Shown here piece after piece: positions 1 through 8,650 of a stretch of 64,000 nt of DNA; the stretch's first letter is position 1; each line of letters opens with the position of its first letter. This DNA comes from Actinomycetota bacterium. Its GTDB lineage: Bacteria; Actinomycetota; Thermoleophilia; BMS3ABIN01. The notes under the pieces were generated by a model. The model did no database searches. It was not told the DNA's origin and worked only from the letters and a program-made list of their open reading frames with translations. Where the stretch lies: assembly GCA_023382335.1 (NCBI GenBank), contig JAMCPM010000016.1:29132-93131 (forward strand), read 5' to 3'. Made by a program: the position numbers and the translations under genes.

Positions 1-942
1 CTTCCATGTCGCGCCCGCGTCAGCCGACATATAAACGCCGTATTGGCCGCGAACAATAACAGTTTGATCCGTTGCAAAGCTCGGCGAGAGAGCAACAGAT
101 TTAGCCATCGAACTGAACCGCCGATTCCAGCTGGCGCCACCATCTGTTGATCTATAGAGACCGTAAAACAAAGAAGCCGCATAAAGAGTATGGTCATTGG
201 TAAAGTCGGGCGAAACGGCAACAGACAAGATAATATTTGGAGCCAGGCTGAGTCCGTTGCTAACCTGGTTCCAGCTTGAGCCCGCATCAGTCGATTTAAA
301 GACACCGCCGCTCTCAGTTCCGGCAAAGAGGGTATGGTCGGTGGCAAAGCCTGGGGACAGGGCGACAGCCAGAACTTGAATACTGGTCAGTCCGCTGGAA
401 ACGTTTCCAGCCGCGTTCCAGCTTGAGCCCGCATCAGTCGATTTAAAGACACCGCCGCTCCCAGTTCCGGCAAAGAGAGTGTTGTCTGTGGCAAAGTTTG
501 GTGATAAGGCGACAGCCAGAACTTGCGTATCGGTCAGTCCGCTGGAGACGTTTCCAGCCGCGTTCCAGCTTGAGCCCGCATCAGTCGATTTAAAGACACC
601 GCCGCTCCCAGTTCCGGCAAAGAGAGTGTTGTCTGTGGCAAAGTTTGGTGAGATCACCAAACTCATAACCTGCGTATCCGTCAGTCCGCTGTAAACGTTC
701 CCGGCCGCGCTCCAGCTTGAACCGGCATTGATCGTTTTGAAAACACCGCCGTTCAGAGCTCCAGCAAAGATGGTATGGTCTGTGGCAAAACAGGGCGAGG
801 GGGCAACTGAGTCAACAACACCACCATTGGGGCCATTGGATGTCCACGTCCAATTATCCCCTCCCGCCAAACCGGTCGCAAACAGGACAAAGTACAAAAG
901 AATCAAACCAAATAACACGCTAATTTGCTGTCGCAGTCGCAA
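1..942 (-). CDS. Secreted BNR/YCF48-like beta-propeller repeat protein (3' end outside window)
   Basis: The minus-strand frame is open from a TTG at 942 to the window edge, giving 314 codons with no stop. A GAGGGG ribosome binding site lies just before the TTG; the nearby ATG is in another frame and stops after a few codons. The first 25 or so residues form an export signal (basic start, then a leucine/phenylalanine-rich core). After it come repeats of about 49 residues with the pattern FATDxTLFAGTxSGGVFKSTDAGSSWN, typical of BNR/sialidase and YCF48-type propeller blades. Equivalent points at 271, 418, 565 and 712 are exactly 147 bp apart, and the central copies are almost identical in DNA. 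The protein is probably extracellular or surface exposed. Ligand and role are unknown, and its C-terminus cannot be seen. Confidence 0.8.
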   Translation of the reverse strand, partial: MRLRQQISVLFGLILLYFVLFATGLAGGDNWTWTSNGPNGGVVDSVAPSPCFATDHTIFAGALNGGVFKTINAGSSWSAAGNVYSGLTDTQVMSLVISPNFATDNTLFAGTGSGGVFKSTDAGSSWNAAGNVSSGLTDTQVLAVALSPNFATDNTLFAGTGSGGVFKSTDAGSSWNAAGNVSSGLTSIQVLAVALSPGFATDHTLFAGTESGGVFKSTDAGSSWNQVSNGLSLAPNIILSVAVSPDFTNDHTLYAASLFYGLYRSTDGGASWNRRFSSMAKSVALSPSFATDQTVIVRGQYGVYMSADAGATWK

Positions 943-1024
943 CCTTAACCCCTCAATAGCATAGATTTCTAACAAAAAGGAACTATTTTATAAACGTGAT
1001 TGGATTAGTAATGTTCCACCGAAA

Positions 1025-1038
1025 TGACAGTTTTGTCA
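1025..1038. promoter_or_regulatory. TGACA-N4-TGTCA palindrome upstream of the repeat-protein gene
   Basis: A perfect 5+5 bp inverted repeat lies in the AT-rich gap (943-1195), about 83 bp before the repeat-protein start. It could be an operator, but no binding protein is known and nothing else in this gap is recognisable. Confidence 0.25.
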
Positions 1039-1195
1039 ACCAGTTATCAATATTGAAAGACCTGTCATATTTGAAATTTGTGGTGATGGATAACCTTACA
1101 CAGGAAGTCAAACGCTAACAATTTGCCCAAACAGAAGGAACCCATTTTTGATCACATCAGCCAACATCAAAACCGGCTGCCCCATCACAGGATTT

Positions 1196-1513
1196 CTACA
1201 TAGCCTCGACTAAAAAATTATTCTTGCTGTTGGCCGAAACCAGTATCTGAGTGACATCGACAAACAACCTGCCGCCAGTTTTGAACCTAGGCTTTAGGAG
1301 CGCTAGCTGATCGAGTAGTTCGTCAAGCAGCGGCGCTTCCCCGATGATCCTTCTAAAGGCTTCGGTAGAAATGCAAAAGCCGTCCGGCACGCGTATTCCT
1401 TCAGTCCTGGAAAGTTCCCCCAGGTTCGCGCCTTTACCCCCGGCAAGCATCTGTTTGGTTTTGTCGATCTCCTGAAAATCGAGTACATAGGAACTCACAA
1501 GTTTTCTCTCCAT
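1196..1513 (-). pseudogene. Relic of a phosphoenolpyruvate synthase/PPDK-like gene with an internal deletion
   Basis: The frame encodes about 105 residues. The first 70 match the start of PEP synthase / rifampin phosphotransferase-like proteins, including VLDFQEIDKTK, GGKGANLGELS and VPDGFCISTEAF of the ATP-grasp N-terminus. Directly after LLDQLALLKP the sequence changes to FKTGGRLFVDVTQIL, which normally lies hundreds of residues further on in this family, and it stops soon after. Functional relatives are roughly 850 residues long, so most of the ATP-grasp, swivelling and PEP-binding domains are missing. The ATG at 1513 has no convincing ribosome binding site. It sits next to a possible transposase fragment. 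It is most simply a dead gene left by deletion. Confidence 0.7.
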
Positions 1514-1606
1514 GTCGCACAGGGAGCTGTGCCCCCTCTCTTTGTTGTAGTAATCGAAGAACATCCTGAAGCCGCATTGGACTGCAGCAGCAATAGTATC
1601 AGATGA
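1514..1606 (-). pseudogene. Possible C-terminal remnant of an IS3/IS481-type transposase
   Basis: In frame with the PEP-synthase relic but upstream of its ATG, about 30 codons read like the end of a DDE transposase. FFDYYNKERGHSSL resembles the FxxYNxxRPHSSL motif near the C-terminus of IS3/IS481 enzymes. There is no catalytic core, no terminal inverted repeat and no start codon of its own. The stretch is short, so the match could be chance. Confidence 0.35.
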
Positions 1607-1617
1607 GTTTTGCCTGC

Positions 1618-3018
1618 TCAGTGCCGGAAGCTGTGCCCCGACTTTTTTGGCTTGTGCTCGGGGTGCGCCTTGAACCATTCCATGTGCCGCTCGAAGTCGC
1701 CCAGCAGCAGGTCCGCCAGGTCGCGGTTGAACCCTTCCTTGACCACAATGCGCAGGGCCGCTATGTGTTCACAGTTTTTAGGGAAGGTGTACGCCGGCAA
1801 CTGCCAGCCCCGGTCTCGAAGCCGCTCCGACATGTCGAAGACCGTATAATTCGTTGATCGTTCCGCTTCTTTTGTCATCCTGAATGCAAACACGGGAATG
1901 TCGCCGCCGTCAGTGATCAGCTCGATCTCCTTGTATCTGGCGAGCCTGCCGGAAAGATATAGCGCCACGTCCTGGCTGGCCTGGTGGATGCGCCGGTATC
2001 CTTCTTTCCCCAACCTGAGGAAGTTATAGTACTGCGCTACTATCTGGCTGCCGGGCCGGGAGAAATTCAGGGAAAAGGTGGGCATCTCACCACCGAGGTA
2101 GTTCACTTTGAATATAAGTTCCTCGGGAAGGGCGTCCTGGTTGCGCCAGATGATCCAGCCGACTCCGGGATAGACCAGACCATATTTATGACCTGAGGCA
2201 TTGATCGACTGCACCCGTGGCACGCGAAAATCCCACTCCAGCTTCGGCTGCAGGAAGGGGGCAATGAAACCGCCGCTGGCGCCATCCACGTGGATCGGTA
2301 TGTCCAGACCCTTCTCCTCATGCAGCCGGTCGAGCGCGGCGCCGATCTCGCTGACCGGCTCATAGCTGCCGTCAAATGTGCTGCCCATGATGGCGAGTAC
2401 GGCGATGGTGTTCTCATCGCAAAGACCGGCAGCCTCCCCGGCGCCCAGGTGGTAGCGGCCCTCTTCCATGGGTACATAGCGCGGCTCGATGTCCCAGTAG
2501 ACACAGAATTTCTCCCAACAAACCTGCACGTTAATTCCCATTACCATGTTGGGCCTGTTCGCGGTCTTACCCTCGGCCTCGCGCCGCTGGCGCCACCGCT
2601 TCAAGAGCGCCATGCCGCCTAGCATGGCCGCCTCGCTGGAGCCGATTGTGGATGTGCCGACCGCCTCTTCGTCTTCAGGCGAGTTCCAGAGCCGGGCGAT
2701 CATGTTGACGCAGCGCGCTTCTATTTCCGCCGTCTGGGGATACTCATCCTTGTCGGCCAGGTTCTTGCTGAAAGTCTCCTCCATCAGCCGGTCGGCTTCA
2801 GGCTCCATCCAGGTGCCGACGAAGGTGGCCAGGTTCAACCGGGCGTTACCATCGAGCATCAACTCGTCGTGGACCAGGTAATAGGCGGTTTCGGGCAGCA
2901 TCTCAGCCTCAGGCATCTCATATTTGGAAACACGGGCTTCCATAGCCCCGCGGGCAAAGGCGGGAGTTAGCATTTCGCTGCCTGATCCAAGTTCACTTAT
3001 TTTTTTCTTTTTGTGCAC
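1618..3018 (-). CDS. gadB: Glutamate decarboxylase
   Basis: This PLP-dependent decarboxylase converts L-glutamate to GABA and CO2 and consumes a cytoplasmic proton. At 466 residues it is the usual length of bacterial GadA/GadB. The group II decarboxylase fold is shown by HVDGASGGF near residue 243 and by SINASGHKYG, where Lys278 should carry the cofactor. GSSEAAMLGG near 127 is the conserved cofactor-phosphate region. The start is a GTG preceded by GGAGAAAAGGTG. No GABA antiporter (GadC) is adjacent, so a complete acid-resistance system cannot be claimed. Flanking genes are unrelated, which suggests a single-gene unit, possibly acquired. Confidence 0.95.
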   Translation of the reverse strand: MHKKKKISELGSGSEMLTPAFARGAMEARVSKYEMPEAEMLPETAYYLVHDELMLDGNARLNLATFVGTWMEPEADRLMEETFSKNLADKDEYPQTAEIEARCVNMIARLWNSPEDEEAVGTSTIGSSEAAMLGGMALLKRWRQRREAEGKTANRPNMVMGINVQVCWEKFCVYWDIEPRYVPMEEGRYHLGAGEAAGLCDENTIAVLAIMGSTFDGSYEPVSEIGAALDRLHEEKGLDIPIHVDGASGGFIAPFLQPKLEWDFRVPRVQSINASGHKYGLVYPGVGWIIWRNQDALPEELIFKVNYLGGEMPTFSLNFSRPGSQIVAQYYNFLRLGKEGYRRIHQASQDVALYLSGRLARYKEIELITDGGDIPVFAFRMTKEAERSTNYTVFDMSERLRDRGWQLPAYTFPKNCEHIAALRIVVKEGFNRDLADLLLGDFERHMEWFKAHPEHKPKKSGHSFRH

Positions 3019-3278
3019 GAATCACCTTTTCTCCGATTGATTGAGTCCAATGGCGTTATATATCCCCTGTAAAATAATTGTGTAACCCAAGGAATAGCCG
3101 GAATATGTCTCTCTCCAGTTGGGCTCTTTTCATACTTTTGGCAGTGTAGCATCCGCCAAACTGATAGTATGGTCCATGACATGCGCAGTATGCCTCGTGG
3201 CAAGAGAACTATTTTCATGGTGACTGGGTCAACTCCGGGTATGAAAAATACCCGCTCCACGTATTAAGGAAGTTCCAC

Positions 3279-3773
3279 ATGAAAGCTGGATTTGAGCTAA
3301 GAATTACTGAGGGAAGAGGAGAGGGCATTTTCTCGACGCAATCATTTACTACTGGCGAAATTGTCATGGTCGGAGTGATTGAAAGAGCACTTGATGGGAA
3401 CCACTCTCACGCTTCGCAGATAGGCAAAAACGATTACGTGCTTCACGCCGGCTCGATAAGCAAGGTTAATCATTCCTGTGATCCAAATTGCGGTATCAGC
3501 GTGAATGAAACCGGCGCCCATGACTTTGTGGCCTTCAGGAAAATCATTGCCGGAGAAGAAATAACCTTCGACTATGCCATGAGAAATTATGGCGTGGGAT
3601 ATTTTCCTAAGCAGTGCGGGTGTGGCTCGAAGGGATGTCGCGGCGAGATTACCGGCTGGAAAGATTTACCGGAAGAAAGAAAAGAGTTTTACCAAGGGTT
3701 CGTTGCTCCCTACCTGCTTGACCTGGATGCCGAGGCAGAATCTCAAAACGCTGACATCCTGGTGACAACATAG
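3279..3773 (+). CDS. SET-domain protein (putative lysine methyltransferase)
   Basis: A small 164-residue protein that is almost only a SET domain, the SAM-dependent lysine methyltransferase fold. Visible motifs are NHSCDPNCG (about residues 66-74), the catalytic core GEEITFDYAM (about 101-110), and a post-SET cysteine cluster CGCGSKGCRG (about 119-128) that should bind zinc. Start is ATG after AAGGAAG. The CarD-type gene begins 10 bp after the stop, so the two are probably co-transcribed. Bacterial SET proteins have varied and mostly unproven targets; the substrate here is unknown. Confidence 0.8.
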   Translation: MKAGFELRITEGRGEGIFSTQSFTTGEIVMVGVIERALDGNHSHASQIGKNDYVLHAGSISKVNHSCDPNCGISVNETGAHDFVAFRKIIAGEEITFDYAMRNYGVGYFPKQCGCGSKGCRGEITGWKDLPEERKEFYQGFVAPYLLDLDAEAESQNADILVTT

Positions 3774-3783
3774 CCAGGACCAA

Positions 3784-4365
3784 GTGGAACTGTCAAGTTC
3801 TTCTATGAAGGGAGATGCTACCGAATTGGTGTACCAAGTGGGCGACAAAGTGGTCTACCCTCATCACGGCGCAGGCGCGGTCATTAAGAAGGAGAAGCGC
3901 GAGGTTTTAGGGCTTAGGCGCGAGTACCTCACAATTCAGATATTGCATAACGGCATGACCGTGATGGTTCCAGTGGACGGCGCCAACGGGGCCGGCCTGA
4001 GGAAAGCCATCGGCAAGAGTGATGTAAGCGACGTTATCGCGGTGCTCCGGCGGGAGGAAACCCGGATGCCCAAAAACTGGAACCAGCGGTTGAGACATAA
4101 TGGTGGCAAGCTTAAGGATGGTGCTATTTTTGAGGTTGCGGAGGTAGTACGCAACCTTTCCCTGCGTGAGCAGGAGCTGCACGAGCAGGAGAAGAGGCTT
4201 TCCGTCGGAGACAAGCAAATGTTCAACCGGGCCAAGAAGATCCTGGCCAGCGAACTCATGTATGCGCGCGGCCTGGATGAAATAGAGGCTGACGTGTTTC
4301 TTGAAGGCGTGCTTGAAGAGATGGAACCTGTCGCCGTCGGCAGAAAAATGGACGACGCGTCTTAG
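3784..4365 (+). CDS. CarD/CdnL-family RNA polymerase-binding regulator
   Basis: The N-terminal 60 or so residues form the Tudor-like RNA-polymerase interaction domain: YQVGDKVVYPHHGAGAV, then YLTIQILHNGMTVMVPV, characteristic of CarD/CdnL. The rest is helical, as in the DNA-binding half of these proteins (FNRAKKILASELMYARG). CarD-type proteins contact the RNA polymerase beta subunit and stabilise open promoter complexes. Length (193) is close to the actinobacterial norm of about 160. I kept the GTG start, which has an AGGA upstream; an ATG at 3806 is an alternative. It lies 10 bp after the SET gene, an uncommon partner. A second CarD copy may exist elsewhere. Confidence 0.9.
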   Translation: MELSSSSMKGDATELVYQVGDKVVYPHHGAGAVIKKEKREVLGLRREYLTIQILHNGMTVMVPVDGANGAGLRKAIGKSDVSDVIAVLRREETRMPKNWNQRLRHNGGKLKDGAIFEVAEVVRNLSLREQELHEQEKRLSVGDKQMFNRAKKILASELMYARGLDEIEADVFLEGVLEEMEPVAVGRKMDDAS

Positions 4366-4405
4366 GGCTCACCCGGCATTGACCTGACCGGCGGAGGTAC
4401 TGGCG

Positions 4406-4853
4406 TTGCCTGATACAGAAAGACTTCATGAACTTGGTTACTCGCCGCGCTGGGAGAAGTTGTTTGGACCCTACCACGAGGCGGGCATGACCCCCGCTCG
4501 AGCTATTCGCGGCGACCGTGGCAGTACACTCGTTGTCACATCAGCGGGGATAACTCGCGCGTAACCATCTCGCCGCCTCCTCAAGTCTGCTGCCAGTGCT
4601 GCTGACCTGCCGGCTGTCGGCGACTGGGTGGCGGTGCTGGCGTCCGACGATCCCGATGTTCCCTTGATCGAAGCTGTGCTCGAGCGGGCTGGAGCCCGAT
4701 CTCCTCGAGGCTCATTACAATCCGGGGATCTGCTACCAGGTCTCCGGACAGACAGGCCAGGCTATCGCGGAGTTTGAAGAGGTGTTGAGAATCAATCCGG
4801 ATTTCGTCCAGGCGCGCAAGAAGCTGGCGGACCTCTCCAAGCCGCAGGCCTGA
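4406..4853 (+). pseudogene. Fused relic: 5' part of rsgA joined to the end of a TPR gene
   Basis: A TTG preceded by GGAGG opens a frame that reads like the N-terminal OB-fold of the ribosome-assembly GTPase RsgA (LHELGYSPRWEKLF, then PARAIRGDRGS). It meets a TAA at 4562-4564 after 52 codons, but the same frame continues with ADLPAVGDWVAV and LIEAVLER, again RsgA. From about 4690 a different frame encodes a TPR unit (LEPDLLEAHYNPG and AIAEFEEVLRINPDF) that stops at 4851-4853. The GTPase domain is absent. The locus is therefore a non-functional junction of two former genes. Confidence 0.75.
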
Positions 4854-4905
4854 CCCGCGAACAGCCTCAGAGAGCTGCGCTCAAAATCCGTTTGTGCTAA
4901 CAAGA

Positions 4906-5682
4906 TTAGAGCAGACCATCAATGGCGTTCTTGAATACGGTGTAATCGAAAGATGGTGTGGTGATATTCGTTGGGGCGGCGCCGGTCTTGCCTATCTGGA
5001 AGAAGGGTACGCCGGAAAAACCAGTTGCAGAAAATGCCTTTCCCTGGTCCTTCAATTCCAGAGTGACTGCATCGCTGCCTGATTCAGAGAAGGCCCGCTG
5101 AACATCCAGTCCCGAGATACTGTTTCCCAGATTGGTGAGGAACTCGTCCGTCACGTACCGCTGACTCTCAGGTTGCTGGTTGTAGTAAAAAAGCTCGGTA
5201 AAGTTCCACAACCTGTTCTGGTTCCCGGCGGCAAGCGCGAAACGGGCGGCCTTTTCGCTGTCGCCAGGCGAGGTCTTCTCCCCGACAAAGGTCAGGTACT
5301 GAAAGATGATGCGAACCTTGCCGGTGCGAACATAGTCAGTGATTATCCGGGGCAGGGTCGTCATCGAGAACTTCCGGCAGCCGGGACATTTGAGGTCCGA
5401 AAATTCAATGATGGTCACCGGCGCATCCGGCTGCCCCAAAATCAGATTTTGCTGGGGGATGCCCTGAAGCATGACCGCCACATCTGCTGCTCCGTCAATT
5501 GCTACAGGTTCCGTGGAACTATTGTTCCTGACCAGAGCCACGACGATGATGGCGACCATGGCCAGCACAGCCAGGGCAGCGATCAGCGACGGCACGATTA
5601 CACGCTTTGTTCCCGGTTCATTATCAGCCGGCTTCCGGACCGATTTCCGTGCTGACTGTTTTTTGCCTGCAGTTTTATTCAT
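4906..5682 (-). CDS. Membrane-anchored DsbA-like thioredoxin-fold oxidoreductase
   Basis: A Lys/Arg-rich cytoplasmic tail is followed by one transmembrane segment (about residues 30-50, rich in A, V, L, I) and an extracytoplasmic thioredoxin-fold domain of the DsbA/Thioredoxin_4 type. FSDLKCPGCRKF carries the redox CPGC pair, and GFSGVPFFQIG near the end contains the cis-proline loop. It should catalyse disulfide exchange in exported proteins, which here could include c-type cytochrome apoproteins. GTG GTG ATG codons overlap at 5688-5680; I chose the ATG because a TATAAT box ends only 8 nt before it. It is divergent from the histidine kinase. Confidence 0.85.
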   Translation of the reverse strand: MNKTAGKKQSARKSVRKPADNEPGTKRVIVPSLIAALAVLAMVAIIVVALVRNNSSTEPVAIDGAADVAVMLQGIPQQNLILGQPDAPVTIIEFSDLKCPGCRKFSMTTLPRIITDYVRTGKVRIIFQYLTFVGEKTSPGDSEKAARFALAAGNQNRLWNFTELFYYNQQPESQRYVTDEFLTNLGNSISGLDVQRAFSESGSDAVTLELKDQGKAFSATGFSGVPFFQIGKTGAAPTNITTPSFDYTVFKNAIDGLL

Positions 5683-5690
5683 CACCACAG

Positions 5691-5696
5691 ATTATA
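5691..5696 (-). promoter_or_regulatory. TATAAT -10 box, probably for a leaderless transcript of the DsbA-like gene
   Basis: A perfect minus-strand TATAAT ends 8 nt before the chosen ATG. Transcription would start at or next to the start codon, and no Shine-Dalgarno sequence is present. Confidence 0.5.
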
Positions 5697-5834
5697 GTGA
5701 TAATCGCCGCCGATATGCGAAACCAGCGACTTCGCTCCCGCCGATTACAAGGAATTTGAACCGCTTTCGCGGTATTATCAGGATGATGAGCCAGAACGCA
5801 GCCGACGGGGTTACCGGCTTACCGGAGAAAAAGC

Positions 5835-7745
5835 ATGAATCCGAAAAAGAAAAAAAATACCCAACGGCTTCAGCCGGACGATCTCATGAAAGAGGCACGG
5901 GCTTTGGCAAAGGCCGGCGTGTGGGAGTATGACGTTGAGCTCGGCGAGATGATATGGACGGAAGAGATCTACGGCATGCTAGGCCTTTCAGCCGATTCCT
6001 ACGATCCCAATGACATCCAAAAAAGCTTCGAGTTTTGTATTCCGGAGGAAAGGCCTGCCATCAAAGAGGCGTTTGAAAAAGCGGTCAATGAGGGTCTCCC
6101 CTATGACAAGGAAATGCAGCTGATTACCGCCCAGGGCGGTCTGATCTGGACCCGCACGGTCTGCAGGCCGCAGATTCGCGACGGAAAGGTGGTCAAAGTC
6201 GTCGGCAACATAATCGACATTTCCGAGCTGAAGCAGATGGAAGCGGAACTGCGAGTCAGCGAGGAGAAGTACCGAAGCCTCTTTGAGAACAGCATCGTCG
6301 GCATGTACCGCTCAATGCTGGACGGATCAGCCATAATCGATTGCAATGACACGTTTGCTGAGATGTATGGATACAAGAAAGAAGAGATCATCGGCAAGCC
6401 TTCTACAATCGTGTGGGCCAACCCGGACGACCGTAAAGAAGTAGTCAGGCTGCTGAATGAGAACGGTAAGATCGTGAATTTCGAGGCGGAATTCATTACC
6501 AAAAACGGCGAACGTAAAAATATCCTGCTCTCATCGAGGCTCTTCCCTGAATCAGGAATCATCGAGGGCGTGAATAGTGATATCACCGAGCGCGCTCAGG
6601 CCATCATGGCGCTGCGTGAGAGCCAGAGCCGCCTGGCCTCCATTTACGACACAGTCGCGGATATCGTCTTTCATGCGGCTGTCGAACCCGGGAATCAATT
6701 CCGTCTTGTTTCTGTCAACCCGGCATTCGGTAAAAAAACCGGGATACCGTCCGAGGCTATCATCGGCAAGACCTTGAGCGAGATCGGCACCCAGCCTTCT
6801 GCAAACATGTTGCGAAAGTTCCAGCAGGCGATCGCGGAGCACGATATCGTGCGCTGGGAAGAGGAGGCAGATTTCCCCGCCGGACGGCTGGTCGGCGAGG
6901 TCAGCGTGGCTCCGGTCTTCAATGACAGGGGCAAGTGTACGCATCTGGTTGGAATAGTCCACGATGTCGCCGAATACAAGCGCCTCCAGAAGCAGCTCTT
7001 TGAATCACAAAAAATTGACAACATGGGCAGGCTGGCGTCCGGCGTCGCCCACGATTTCAAAAACGACCTCATCACAATCAAGGGCAACATCGACAAGGCC
7101 ATGATCGATTTGCCGGAAGGCAGCGCCGCGAGAGCCGGGCTTCAGGCAGCCAGGGATGCATCAGACCGTGCTGCCAAGCTAGTAGGTCATCTGCTTCTCG
7201 CCGGAAGGGACAAGCACTCGGAGTTCACCCCAATCGATCTGAATAAGATTGCTGACGATCTGCTGCAGAATTTGGGCCTTTTGATCGGTGAAGGCTACCG
7301 GCTCGTCACCGTGTTCGCGGATGATCTGGGCGAAATAGGGGGAGATGCCTCTCATCTCGAACAGGTGATCATGAATCTCGTGGTCAACGCCAGAGACGCC
7401 ATGCCGGGCGGCGGCGACATCACCATAAGCACCTCGAATGAGCCTGTGGACGACAAATTTGTTCTGGGCAAGGCGAAGTCACACGCTCTGAATTATGTGC
7501 GTCTTGCCGTTGCGGATAACGGCGACGGCATGGATGAAGAAACCAGGTCTCATATTTTTGAGCCATTCTTCACCACAAAGGCAAAAGGAAAAGGAACGGG
7601 TCTCGGCCTGTCTGTCGTCTATGGAATCGTTTCAGATCACGGCGGTTGGATAGATGTGGAGAGTGCGCCCGGGAAGGGATCGATTTTCAACGTCTACCTG
7701 CCGGCGGTTGACGGCAAGTCTGAAACGCCTGGCGAGAAACGCTAG
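5835..7745 (+). CDS. Soluble PAS-domain sensor histidine kinase
   Basis: The 636-residue protein has no membrane segment or signal peptide, so it should sense cytoplasmic cues. Three PAS modules lie at about residues 20-135, 145-260 and 265-385. A HisKA dimerisation domain follows with the H-box GVAHDFKNDL near 405, then a HATPase with NLVVNARDAMPGGG (N box), DNGDGM (G1) and GTGLGLSVVYGIV (G2). This kinase half resembles NtrB/hybrid-type kinases, but no receiver domain is attached and no response regulator is nearby, so it is an orphan kinase here. The ATG start follows GGAG. The first PAS contains the VWEYDVELGEMIWTEE pattern common in PAC-containing sensors. Confidence 0.9.
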   Translation: MNPKKKKNTQRLQPDDLMKEARALAKAGVWEYDVELGEMIWTEEIYGMLGLSADSYDPNDIQKSFEFCIPEERPAIKEAFEKAVNEGLPYDKEMQLITAQGGLIWTRTVCRPQIRDGKVVKVVGNIIDISELKQMEAELRVSEEKYRSLFENSIVGMYRSMLDGSAIIDCNDTFAEMYGYKKEEIIGKPSTIVWANPDDRKEVVRLLNENGKIVNFEAEFITKNGERKNILLSSRLFPESGIIEGVNSDITERAQAIMALRESQSRLASIYDTVADIVFHAAVEPGNQFRLVSVNPAFGKKTGIPSEAIIGKTLSEIGTQPSANMLRKFQQAIAEHDIVRWEEEADFPAGRLVGEVSVAPVFNDRGKCTHLVGIVHDVAEYKRLQKQLFESQKIDNMGRLASGVAHDFKNDLITIKGNIDKAMIDLPEGSAARAGLQAARDASDRAAKLVGHLLLAGRDKHSEFTPIDLNKIADDLLQNLGLLIGEGYRLVTVFADDLGEIGGDASHLEQVIMNLVVNARDAMPGGGDITISTSNEPVDDKFVLGKAKSHALNYVRLAVADNGDGMDEETRSHIFEPFFTTKAKGKGTGLGLSVVYGIVSDHGGWIDVESAPGKGSIFNVYLPAVDGKSETPGEKR

Positions 7746-7785
7746 AGCCGCCATGGGCGGAAGCGAAATTCAAGCGCCTTCTATG

Positions 7786-8358
7786 TCACCTGGGCACGCT
7801 GCGACGTTCCCTGAGCGGTGAGACATGGTCTTTGTGAGTTGCCCAGCTCCGTGGCAGTCTCCCTGTCTTAAGCGCCTCCACGATGCGATCGACGTCTTCA
7901 ATCGGGAACAATACCTCTTTTTTACTTTTAATGTAGGCCGCGTAACCGCCGTCTAGAACATTGTCCGGCATCGGCGTCTTGAATGTGCTGTTCCCCCAGA
8001 ACATCACAACGGAATGAAACTTGTCGTGATCGATGTGAAGGAATTCAGACAGGCATTTGATGTGCCTGTAATTCTGGCGTAGCGGATTCTGAAACCTGAA
8101 TTCCTTGCCGCCGGGAAACGCCTGCGTCCACTCCGCGTCTTTTTCCTTGCCGAAAATCCAGCCGCCCATGTTCTTCGATTCGGTCACGAAGATGCCGTAG
8201 CACGAAACGATAACATGGTCAATCTGCGTGGTTCCGGTGGGAGCCAGGATTGTGATGTTGTTGAGCTCACGATACACATGCTTGTCAAGCATTAACTTTT
8301 GAGCGATAGAGCTCAGAGCTTCACCGTAGAATCCTTTGAAAAAGGATCTCAGACCCAT
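7786..8358 (-). CDS. NERD (nuclease-related domain) protein
   Basis: The first 120 or so residues form a NERD domain, a restriction-endonuclease-like fold. GTTQIDHVIVSCYGIFV followed by TESKNMGG gives the typical D...E-x-K arrangement, and NPLRQNYRHIKCL is the conserved QN motif. The remainder (FHSVVMFWGNSTFK...) is the usual C-terminal NERD extension. NERD proteins are presumed nucleases or DNA-processing factors; no biochemical role can be assigned here. It has no helicase or kinase fusion and no recognisable partner next to it. Confidence 0.85.
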   Translation of the reverse strand: MGLRSFFKGFYGEALSSIAQKLMLDKHVYRELNNITILAPTGTTQIDHVIVSCYGIFVTESKNMGGWIFGKEKDAEWTQAFPGGKEFRFQNPLRQNYRHIKCLSEFLHIDHDKFHSVVMFWGNSTFKTPMPDNVLDGGYAAYIKSKKEVLFPIEDVDRIVEALKTGRLPRSWATHKDHVSPLRERRSVPR

Positions 8359-8377
8359 GCCGCCAATGCCCCCTTAG

Positions 8378-8400
8378 GTGTATCGCGGTGCGCGATACCA
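8378..8400. repeat. Short palindrome TATCGCG-N3-CGCGATA
   Basis: A 7-bp inverted repeat around GTG lies just upstream of the NERD start in the 292-bp gap 8359-8650. It may be an operator. Apart from the ribosome binding site at 8637-8646, nothing else in this gap is recognisable. Confidence 0.3.
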
Positions 8401-8650
8401 ATGCTTTGTAACCGCCGCTTGCCTGGTTCTCTTGCATCGGAACTCCGGGTTGAAAATATGAATCTTCACGAAAACGTCACACATTCGTCACCTCCCCTTC
8501 ACGCCTGCTGGCGATAATGGATGTGTAAGCCAAAGAACAAAAGGAACGGGGGCGCTAACAGCCCGGCCCTAATCCTTCTTAATAATCAATTCATCATTTC
8601 TTCACACTGGGCTGTTAAATTGCAGATGCAACGATAGAGGAGGTGAGAGA

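Noticed and set aside
197..964. Open plus-strand frames in the repeat region
   Set aside because: They are the antisense of the minus-strand propeller repeats; the minus frame alone has a signal peptide and known blades.
2997..3260. A possible 87-codon gene upstream of gadB
   Set aside because: It overlaps the gadB start and control region and has no ribosome binding site or recognisable motif.
5835..7745. Treating the kinase as part of a complete two-component system here
   Set aside because: No receiver domain is fused and no response regulator gene lies nearby.
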